Assembly: GCF_000372725.1 (NCBI RefSeq)
Contig: NW_005201213.1
Location: forward strand, 4,361 to 25,354
Direction of reading: 5' to 3'
Source of the DNA: Emiliania huxleyi CCMP1516
Taxonomy: Eukaryota > Haptophyta > Isochrysidales > Noelaerhabdaceae
Length of the DNA: 20,994 nt
Made by a program: the position numbers and the translations under genes. Of this stretch, positions 1 through 8,600 are shown piece by piece. Every line of letters begins with the position of its first letter. Positions within the stretch are counted from its first letter, which is position 1. The notes below the pieces were generated by a model. It saw nothing but the letters and a program-made list of their open reading frames with translations, did not search any database and was not told the DNA's origin.

Positions 1-375
1 GGAGCGGTCGCCAATGCATAGGCGCGCGCATTGACAGTTTCAACGACTCTCGAGTCGTCGGCGAGTAGTGTGCGCGGGCGGTGGGTGCCGTGGAGATTAG
101 GGGAGATCGCTTTGAGCTGCGGGAGATGTTTGGGAGAACGACCAACGAGAGATACAGACACGGCGGTACGGTGTCTGGAGTAACATCTCAGAGATTGAGC
201 AGCGCAGGGGGTGTGCACCTGCCCCCCCATCTCCGGTCCAACGAGTAGAAACATGTTTCCAAAAAGCAGCTACGCCCGACACGACGACGAGACTCTCACT
301 CTCCTCGCGCACTTCGCAGCAACCACAAGGTCCAAGGATCGGGCGCGGGAGTCAGAGGAATTAGCTCAGCGAGAG

Positions 376-388
376 ACACGCACTCACA

Positions 389-438
<50 letters not shown>
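376..438. repeat. (CA)n microsatellite
   Basis: An almost pure CA dinucleotide tract with occasional CT interruptions, directly followed by a GA-type tract. Confidence 0.95.
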
Positions 439-455
<17 letters not shown>

Positions 456-502
456 CGAGCGAGCGAGCGAGAGAGCGAGCGAGCGAGAGAGAGAGCGAGA
501 GT
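438..502. repeat. (GA)n / (GAGC)n microsatellite
   Basis: Purine-rich GAGAGA tract interspersed with GAGC tetranucleotides. Together with the adjoining CA tract it forms a compound microsatellite of about 125 nt. Confidence 0.93.
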
Positions 503-665
503 ACAGTACAGTGATCAACAGAGACCCCCACCCACACGCCGCGCAGTGTGGGAAGCGACGACGGAGACTCACTACTCGCACTCGCAGCACGGATTCAACG
601 GGAGGAACGAGGGGACGCCCGGGCAGCCCCCGGGGCACGCGCAGCCGTTACGGTGCGCGTCCTAG

Positions 666-2045
666 GTGCGGATCGCTGGCCAGCGTCAAGGTCGGGACGG
701 GCGTGGCATCGTGCGAGTCGCCGTCCCGGCGCAATTGGAGGGACGGCGCGTCCTCTACACGGCGCCGCCGCCCGACACCGACGTGGGCCGAGACTGCGCA
801 GCGGGGCGGCTGGGCATAGGCACGTACGTGACCACAGTCATGGGGGGGCACTTCCAAGTCGTCCTAGACGTCAAGGAGACCTGCGAACTAATCCTGCAAA
901 AGGGCACCGTGCTGTGCAGTTACTACCTGCCCGATGAGAAGGGCCACTTCGACTACGCAGTGCGGCCGCCCGAGCCACCCGAGCTGTCGGCGGAGGAGGT
1001 CGCTAGGGCCACCCACCCCATGCCCGAGGGAGCAGACGTGGACACAGAGGCGTACGAGCGGCGCATCAAGCAGCTAATGGAGACCTACACGGAGCGGAGG
1101 CGCTACGTGTTCCCCAAGGGGGACCGCATCGGGAGCTGCCTGGCGGGCGTGTTCGATGTGACCCTCCGCCCCGAATTCGACCCAGAAAAGGGCGGAACGA
1201 AGGTCATAGAGAACAAGCCCTACTTCAACCAGGGGCACGAGCAGAAGGAGGCCATACTCGAGATGCAGCGGACCTTCTTTGCGGTCGGAGCACTGGTGCC
1301 CTCGCAGGAAGCGCACGGCTGCGCCTGTGTGGTGGTACCTAAGCCCAAGGGCGGATACCGGGTGGCCTTCGACTTCCGCACGGTCAACGCTGCTACTGTG
1401 CCTGCGTTCTACCCCCTGCCCACCCTGCAAGCATGTCTCGACAGGCTGGGCGGCGCACGCTTCATGACCGCGCTTGACATGAACAGCGCCTTCCATCAGA
1501 TCCCGGCCACGCCGCGGGCATCGAAGGCCATGAGCCTCAACATGCCCAACGGGCGCTACTCGTTCAAGTGCATGGCCATGGGGATGCAAGGGGCGAGCGC
1601 TTGCTTCCAAGCAATCATGGAGGAGGTGCTCCGGGGCCTCGACTTCGTCATTGTGTACATAGACGACGTCCTGATCTGCTCGAGGACGTGGGAGGAGCAC
1701 CTCGGGCACCTGGGGCAGGTCCTCGACAGACTCGCCAGTGCCGGCTTCACTTTGCGCGCGGCCAAGTGCAAGGTTGGAGTGAGGGAGGTTGAATTCCTCG
1801 GGTACGTCGCCAATGGCGACGGTTACAAGCCCTCGGAGGCCAACACCGCCGCCATCGAGAAGCTGCCCTTCCCCGGCAACGAGGAGAAGATGCGGCACTT
1901 CATCGGGCTCGTCAACTTCTACGCCTCGCAGATCCCGGAGTGCTCCATAATCATGGAGCCGCTGCAGCAGCGGGTGCAGCACAAGGCGAAGGGCGACCCC
2001 AGCGAGCTCGAGCTCGAGGCCTTCCGGAGGCTCCGTAACGCGAAT
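666..2045 (+). mobile_element. Ty3/gypsy LTR retrotransposon remnant
   Basis: This is the span with recognisable retrotransposon homology. I could not find LTRs, a primer-binding site or a polypurine tract in the flanks, so both element ends are missing or beyond recognition. The 3' breakpoint, where pol homology stops, is close to 2043; the sequence just after it is visibly less GC-rich. The element points toward the 3' end of the giant minus-strand gene, with about 230 nt between the two stop codons. Confidence 0.7.
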
Positions 2046-2171
2046 ACAAAAGAATCTTCAAGGCGCTCTCTCACAAAACAAGGCACGGGACTGGCGCGCA
2101 CTGGCACCAACACAGGTACACCACGATACTCGGGCACGCAGGACGAAAGAGCTGGAACCCCACCATCATAA
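666..2171 (+). CDS. Truncated Ty3/gypsy-type pol fragment (reverse transcriptase)
   Basis: This open frame of 501 codons starts right after an in-frame TAG at 663-665, and its first codon is GTG, so it has no credible start of its own. Residues near 221-390 are a retroelement reverse transcriptase: VPKPKGGYRVAFDFR (fingers), LDMNSAFHQI (first catalytic Asp), the YIDDVL catalytic box with Asp-333 and Asp-334, and FLGYV. The layout is that of LTR retrotransposon pol, not of non-LTR elements. The 100 or so residues before the RT resemble the protease-to-RT spacer, with KGTVL. Homology ends near the start of the RT-RNase H connection (FRRLRNA, about nt 2043); the last 40 codons look random and stop at 2171. 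Protease, RNase H and integrase are absent, so this is a dead fragment, although the RT core has no stop. Confidence 0.85.
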   Translation: MRIAGQRQGRDGRGIVRVAVPAQLEGRRVLYTAPPPDTDVGRDCAAGRLGIGTYVTTVMGGHFQVVLDVKETCELILQKGTVLCSYYLPDEKGHFDYAVRPPEPPELSAEEVARATHPMPEGADVDTEAYERRIKQLMETYTERRRYVFPKGDRIGSCLAGVFDVTLRPEFDPEKGGTKVIENKPYFNQGHEQKEAILEMQRTFFAVGALVPSQEAHGCACVVVPKPKGGYRVAFDFRTVNAATVPAFYPLPTLQACLDRLGGARFMTALDMNSAFHQIPATPRASKAMSLNMPNGRYSFKCMAMGMQGASACFQAIMEEVLRGLDFVIVYIDDVLICSRTWEEHLGHLGQVLDRLASAGFTLRAAKCKVGVREVEFLGYVANGDGYKPSEANTAAIEKLPFPGNEEKMRHFIGLVNFYASQIPECSIIMEPLQQRVQHKAKGDPSELELEAFRRLRNANTKESSRRSLTKQGTGLARTGTNTGTPRYSGTQDERAGTPPS

Positions 2172-2188
2172 TCTCCATCCGGACTGCC

Positions 2189-2242
2189 CATGCACGTGAC
2201 ATGCACAACAACATGCACATGCACATGCACATGCTACATGTG
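2189..2242. repeat. Imperfect ACATGC hexanucleotide repeat
   Basis: Several copies of acatgc with interruptions lie between the retroelement fragment and the 3' end of the giant gene. A related ATGAAC/ATGACA repeat sits at 20247-20314 inside intron 1 of that gene. Confidence 0.85.
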
Positions 2243-2245
2243 ACT

Positions 2246-2262
2246 CCCCCCCCCCCCCCCCC
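2246..2262. repeat. C17 homopolymer
   Basis: Seventeen consecutive C on the plus strand, directly after the ACATGC repeat. The run is G on the transcribed sense of the giant gene, downstream of its stop. Confidence 0.9.
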
Positions 2263-2403
2263 TCTCCAACGCAATGTGAATGCCGCGCACATACACCCCG
2301 AGCGCCGAGGATGCGGTTTCATGTGCGAGCTAGCTCTACTATTGTCCCGTGTTTGCAGGCCATCGCCGCGCCCCACGTTTTGCGCACGACATCGCGCAAC
2401 CGA
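2263..2403 (-). other. Probable 3' untranslated region of the giant gene
   Basis: This follows the TGA at 2404-2406 on the minus strand. No AATAAA-type polyadenylation signal is visible, and the transcript end cannot be placed. Confidence 0.4.
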
Positions 2404-2619
2404 TCAGACCTGCTGCTGCAGCGACGACGCCTCGCCTCCAGAGACGTCGCGCGCCGCAGAGCTGCGGCTGCTCATCTTGGCGAACACCCGGCTCAGGCCG
2501 CCAAAGCTGCGCTTCGCGAGGTTGGTGCTGCCCTCGGCGACGCTGCCCGAGACGAGGAGGCCCGCCCGCGACCGAGCGGGGGTCGCGCCTAGGCTCTTTG
2601 CCAGAAGTACGAGCGACAC
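2404..2619 (-). other. Exon 10: C-terminal tail
   Basis: The first residues, VSLVLLAKSLGA, complete the last TIR-like domain (this phrase follows HRK in the spliced reading). The rest is a basic, Ser-rich cytoplasmic tail ending in QQQV before TGA. Confidence 0.8.
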
Positions 2620-5600
2620 CTGTGGGCAGGGACGCCCCTCGTCACGAAACGCTCGACGCGGGGTAGAGCTCGCTGTGGGAGAGAGGGCGCGCGCCTTGCG
2701 GTGGCGCCCCGGGAAGCACGATTTTGCCAGGTCCTTGTAGAGTCCGCCGGCGATGAGCTCCTGCAGCGTTGGGGGGAGAGGGTTGGGGGGAGGAGGGGTG
2801 GCTCGGGACGGGCGTCACGTTGAGACATTCGCTCCTGCGGCGTGACTTCGAAAAACCTCGAGAACTGGCAGCCGCGGAGCGCGGGGTCGTTCTCGTGCGC
2901 CATCACGATCTTCAGCCTGTCCTCCCGCGCCTGCTTGACCTGCTCGGCCAGCCGCTCGTCGCTGACGAAGCTGTCCTCGTTGAGGTAGAGAAGCATGTGC
3001 GTCGCGCCGGCCGGCCGATCATCGGTGGTGGAGATCGTGAGACCGGCAAAGGCGGTGGCGATCTCGTTGGCCAGCTCCAGCGACCCCGCGTTGGCAGGCG
3101 AGGCCCAGAGCGTGCACGGTTTGGAAAAGGCGAGCGACTGGCTCTCGAGCTCGCCCGACACGCAGAGCGGGAGGGAGGTCTTGTCCAGAAAGTTGGGCGA
3201 GCAGAGGAGCACCGCCTAGGGTGGTTCAAGTGGGGTCGGTCGGGAGGTAGAGAGGACTGCGGAGCGGCTGGCTGCGGCCGGCGGCGCCTCGGCGATGATC
3301 TTGAGCGAGATGAGCTGAAACTCATCGATGCGATACCAGATCGTGAGCGGCCAGTCCTTGTCAAAGATGGCCGGCTGCAGGTCCTCGGGGCACTCGTCGC
3401 GCAGCGCCTGCAGCGTCCCGCCGCCCTTTTCAGGGTCAGCTTCTTGGACGAGGACGAGCGGCTTGTCCTTCTCGAGCGACGAGCGAACCTCTCGGAGGCA
3501 GTTCTGTGGCGCGGGAGAGGAGGAGGTAAGGCCAGGGTGCGGTAGAGGCGGGGTGGGAGGTCAGGGAGAGGCGAGCCTTGGAGCGGAAGTAGCCCTGCGA
3601 GAGGAAGAAGAGGATGGCCTGCGAGCGCTGGATGTACTCCTCGAGTGCCCCGATATCCTTAAGATCATCTACCTATGAGAGCACACCGCGGAGCGTCAGA
3701 GAGCTGGGCTCTGTGTAGCTAGCGCGGCTGAGCATGTGCGCGCGTCGAGAAAGACTTTGATGTCCGGCAGCAGCTGTTCGAGCTCACCCTTGATGACCTT
3801 GACGGCGTCTTGACCGGTAGACCTATTCGTTTGGGTGAGGGACGGGGATCACGCCGGCTGTTTTCATTCCCTCTTCTCCCTCCATGACTCACCAGATGTG
3901 GCTGTTGAAGAGGTGCCACGTGAGGCCAGTCCCGATGCTCATCTCGGGGGGCTGCTTGGTCGAGACGAGTCGGATCGTGGGGATTTTGGCGACGCGGCGG
4001 GCGCCGACGATGGCGCCGACGAGGAAGAAGGCGAGCACGGCTGCAAGAAGGATGATCATCGAGTCGACAATCACATTGAGGCTGCGGAAGCCGAGGACTG
4101 CATTGGCATCATCGATCCCGGAGCGCTCCTGGATGCCGAGGAAGATGGTGCTCCAGTTGGTACCGAGGAAGAGGAGGAGGAGCACGAGGCTCGTGGCGAC
4201 GGCGAGCACGTTGTCCTCGACCCGCTTGTACGGCCGCACGACGGCGAGCGCGACGGCGTAGCATGAGCAGACTAGGGTCGCCACCACGAGGCGAACAAAG
4301 GCTCGCTCCTCCGGTATCAGCAGCACGAAGCCTGTGAGCACGAGCTTGCGCGCCAGCTCGACCGCCTCCCACCAGTACCAGGTCTTCTCGTACTCCCGGT
4401 GGAGGAAGGCGGTGGCCCGCGTCAGAGCATTCGGCGTCTTGGCCTGCAGCGGCTTGTAGCAGGCGGCGAGGAGCGACGTGAAGAGGACCAGCGAGCCCGC
4501 GGGCCAGAGGACGATGAAACCGATGGCGAGGCCGGTGATGGGTCCGTGAGCGTCGGAGCCGCACTCGACGCTCGCGTCCTGCCGCATGTAGGAGACCTGC
4601 TCTAGCTCCTCGCCAGGCGGAGAGGTGGTGTAGGCCTATCAGCAGAACGTTACGAGGACTGAGGCCGGAGGGGTGGGGTTGTGAGCAGCGGCAGTCATCA
4701 GCTGTGAGAGGGCGCCTGGCACGACCAGGATTGGAAAATGGAGGCGCTGATGGAGGGCACGAAGCAGAAGATGAGCACCAGGCCCGCCGGCGTGAGGTCG
4801 AGGAGGCCGAGGGCCGCCTCCGCGTACCACGGCCTCGCGCGCGGCGCCGGGGCGACGCGCCAGCAGTGGAGCCGCAGGCTTATTCCCGCGACCATTAGCA
4901 GGGCGATGAGGGCGACGGGGGAGAGGGCGATGGCGAGGAGCCGCAGAGCGTAGCCGAGGCACTGCTCCGGCATGAAAAAGCCAGACCAGTCGATGGAGAT
5001 CACGTTGGCCAGCTTATCCGTCCAGCCCGTGTACTTGTCCGGCAGCCGCGCGGAGTAGGTGGAGGACAATACAGTGCAGATCTGGTAGAAGCCAAAGAGG
5101 ATCTTGAGCTTGGCCGTCATTCCGACGCCGACGTAGTACTTGACGGAGCGGTCTGCAAAGCGGAGGATAGGGCCGATGAAGCGCTCCTTCCGCCACGGCA
5201 TGTTGTAGGCCCACGCCGCCAAGCCGCACGCGACGCAGAGGCCGAGGACGAGGCCCACGATGCGGCCAGCCGCCGCGTCGCGCGGAGCGCATAATTCGCA
5301 CTCATCGCCGTCGACGAGGTAGTGATTCTCCGCGGCGCAGAGCTGGCACTCGGGGCCTTTGAAGTCAGAAGCGCAGTACGCGTCCGAGCTCGCCTCCTCC
5401 AGCCTCCGGCGGCGAGAGGCCCCTCCCGCCACCGTCTCGCTGCCGGCGCATCGCGTCTCGCCGGCATTGGCATTGCCGCCAAAGAGGCGGCAGTCTGTCA
5501 GCACGGCGGAGGAGGGGCTGGCGCGCCAGAAGCCGCGCGGGAGGACGAGGGTCTCGAGGGTGGTGTTGGTCGGGCACGTGGCGTCCGGCGGGCACGGGAC

Positions 5601-8600
5601 GCAGTGCTTGGTTGGGGATTTGAAGACGCCATCCACATCGACGCTCGCCTTCAGGTAGAATTCAGCCTTGCAGACGGAGCAGGTGACGCTGCCGGTGCCG
5701 CTAGCAAGAGGGTAGGGGCAGGGGATGCACTCGCCCTGACCCACGTTGGCGGCGTAAGTGTCGGCAGCGCACTCGTCGCAGGAAGAGCTGCCGGCGCCGG
5801 AGGATGTGCCGCGAGGGCAGCTCTCACAGATGCTCTGTCCGGCGAGGGCGGTGAAGGTGCCCGGCGCGCAATCGTTGGCGTCATCGGAGCCGGTCGGGCA
5901 GAACGTGCCGGCCGGACAGGTGATGCAGTCGTCCTTGCTCGTCATGAGGTCGAGGGAGGCGTTGATGCGCGTCCCGGCGGGGCAGGGCAGCGGCGCAGAG
6001 GCGCCCTCGGCGCAGTAATGGCCCGGCACGCACGCGATGCAGTTGGTGGCGCCGCTCGCGTCCTGATATTCGCCGGCGGGGCACTTCTGGCAGATGCTCT
6101 GTCCCCTGGAAGCGGTGACAGTGCCCGGCGAGCACGGCGTCTGCTCGGTGGAGCCCGTCACCGCGAAATAGCCAGCACCGGCCGGCGTGCAGTCGTCCGG
6201 TTCGTCGTTGTCGGTCGCGCGCGAGTAGCTGCCCTTGTCGCATGGCAGCGGCGCCGCCGCGCCCTTGGCGCAGTAGCTGCCCGCCTCGCAAGCGCGACAG
6301 GATGTCGCGCCCGTGTCGTTCTGGTAGGTCCCGCCCGCGCACTTGTTGCACGCCTCCATCCGCTCGGCCGGCGCGATCGTGCCTGCCGCGCACTGCGTCG
6401 GACGCGCAGCCCCGCCCGGACACGACGAGCCCGCCGGGCAGTCGAAGCAGTCGGGGATGCCGTCGCCGTCCGTGACGTTGGCATACGTGCCCGGCTCGCA
6501 CGCCGCGGGCAGCTCGAGCGACGCACCGATAGGGCAGGAGCTGCCAAGCCCGCACCGGACGCAGCCGGCAGCGCCGATGGCGTTCTGGTAGGATCCCGCC
6601 TTGCACGGCTCGCACTCGGCGTTGCGAGAGCCGGCAGCAAACGTGCCGGCGCGGCAAGCCAAGGGAGCCACGCTGCCAGTGCTGCAAGCGTGGCCCGACG
6701 GGCAGTCCTCGCAGCTGCCCGCCGAGTCGAGATTCGTCTTGTTCGAGTAGCTGCCAGCCTCGCACGGCAGCGCCGCCGCCGCGCCAACAGCGCAGTAGCT
6801 GCCTTGCTTGCACGGCTTGCAGTCCATCTTGCCGCCCTTGTCCTGGAACGTACCGCCGGCGCAGGGCGTGCACGCGCCCTGCCCGTACGCGTCCGTGTAC
6901 GACCCCTTGGCGCACGCCGTCTGCTGCGTGGAGCCGGTGGTGGCGAAGTGGCCCGGCGAGGCGTCGGTGCACTCGCCCGCGGCGGTGAGGTTGGTGGCGG
7001 TCGAGTAGCTGCCCGCAACGCACGGCAGCGGCGCCGACGCGCCCTCGGCGCAGTAGCTGCCCTCCACGCACGGAAGGCAGCTCGTCGCGTTCGACTCGCC
7101 CTGGTACGTCCCGCCCGCACAGCTGGCGCACTCGGAGAGGCCGGCCGTGGCGGCGAAAGAGCCCGGCGAGCACTCGGACGGCGGCGCCGCCCCGCCGCCG
7201 CACGACGAGCCGGCGGGGCAGTCGAGGCACTCGGGGTCGCCGCTCCGGTCGGTCAGCCTCGCGTACGTGCCCGCCTCGCACTGCGCGTCCAGCTCGCGCG
7301 ACGACCCCACCGGGCAAAACTTGCCAGCAGCGCAGCGGACGCAGGCGGCGGCGGCGGGCCGGTCCTGGTAGTACCCCTCGGGGCACAGCTCGCACGCGTC
7401 GTTGCGGGTGCCGTTGGCGAAGCTGCCCTCGCGGCACGCCGTCTGCTCGGTGGAGCCGGTGGTGGCGAAGTGGCCCGGCGTGGCGTCGGTGCACTCGCTC
7501 GCGTCGGTGAGGTTGGTGGCGCTCGAGTAGCTGCCAGCCTCGCACGGCAGCGCCGCCGCCGCGCCAACAGCGCAGTAGCTTCCCGCCTCGCACGGCTCGC
7601 ACGCCGTCTTGCCTTCCTCGTCCTGGTACGTGCCGCCGGCGCAGGGCGTGCACGCACCCTGCCCGTACGCGTCCGTGTACGACCCCTTGGCGCACGCCGT
7701 CTGCTGCGTGGAGCCGGTGGTGGCGAAGTGGCCCGGCGAGGCGTCGGTGCACTCGCCCGCGGCGGTGAGGTTGGTGGCGGTCGAGTAGCTGCCCGCAACG
7801 CACGGCAGCGGCGCCGACGCGCCCTCGGCGCAATAGCTGCCCTCCACGCACGGAAGGCAGCTCGTCGCGTTCGACTCGCCCTGGTACGTCCCGCCCGCAC
7901 AGCTGGCGCACTCGGAGAGGCCGGCCGTGGCGGCGAAAGAGCCCGGCGAGCACTCGGACGGCGGCGCCGCCCCGCCGCCGCACGACGAGCCGGCGGGGCA
8001 GTCGAGGCACTCGGGGTCGCCGCTCCGGTCGGTCAGCCTCGCGTACGTGCCCGCCTCGCACTGCGCGTCCAGCTCGCGCGACGACCCCTGAGGGCAAAAC
8101 TTGCCAGCAGCGCAGCGGACGCAGGCGGCGGCGGCGGGCTGGTCCTGGTAGTACCCCTCGGGGCACAGCTCGCACGCGTCGTTGCGGGTGCCGTTGGCGA
8201 AGCTGCCCTCGCGGCACGCCGTCGGCTCGGTGGAGCCGGTGGTGGCGAAGTGGCCCGGCGAGGCGTCGGTGCACTCGCCCGCGGCGGTGAGGTTGGTGGC
8301 GGTCGAGTAGCTGCCCGCAACGCACGGCAGCGGCGCCGACGCGCCCTCGGCGCAGTAGCTGCCCTCCACGCACGGAAGGCAGCTCGTCGCGTTCGACTCG
8401 CCCTGGTACGTCCCGCCCGCACAGCTGGCGCACTCGGAGAGGCCGGCCGTGGCGGCGAAAGAGCCCGGCGAGCACTCGGACGGCGGTGCCGCCCCGCCGC
8501 CGCACGACGAGCCGGCGGGGCAGTCGAGGCACTCGGGGTCGCCGCTCCGGTCGGTCAGCCTCGCGTACGTGCCCGCCTCGCACTGCGCGTCCAGCTCGCG

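Larger units (their letters stand above)
1..665. other. Intergenic or upstream retroelement flank, no supported gene
   Basis: No open frame here shows recognisable domains. The frames that are open are short, or cross the microsatellites and translate as His-Thr or Arg-Glu-Ser runs. A small perfect hairpin (6-bp stem acgact/agtcgt, loop ctcg) lies at 43-58. Parts of 548-700 could be decayed upstream pol in another frame, but I could not confirm that. Confidence 0.5.
3288..3822 (-). other. First TIR domain (exons 5-7)
   Basis: About residues 5518-5648. The spliced reading has an N-terminal helix with VIKGELEQLLP, the strand VFLD followed by VDDLKDIGALEEYI (box 2-like), AILFFLSQGYF (strand then loop) and KNCLREV. 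NCLREV aligns with the WCxxE motif of TIR domains, and its Glu is where NAD-cleaving TIRs carry their catalytic Glu. Next come KPLVLVQEAD and a WYRIDEFQLISLKII helix. TIR domains act as cytosolic assembly or NADase modules; which applies here cannot be told from sequence. Confidence 0.75.

Noticed and set aside
43..58. Small hairpin acgact-ctcg-agtcgt as a terminator or regulatory element
   Set aside because: Six base pairs with no U-tract or nearby gene end; such a stem is expected by chance in GC-rich sequence.
2201..2740. Plus-strand ORF at 2201-2740
   Set aside because: It crosses the ACATGC repeat and C17 run and then runs antisense to exons 9 and 10, with no recognisable domain.
2769..4266. 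Plus-strand ORFs at 2769-3545, 3328-3678 and 3835-4266
   Set aside because: They are antisense to TIR and membrane exons; their Glu/Arg-rich translations show no domain and mirror the real exons.
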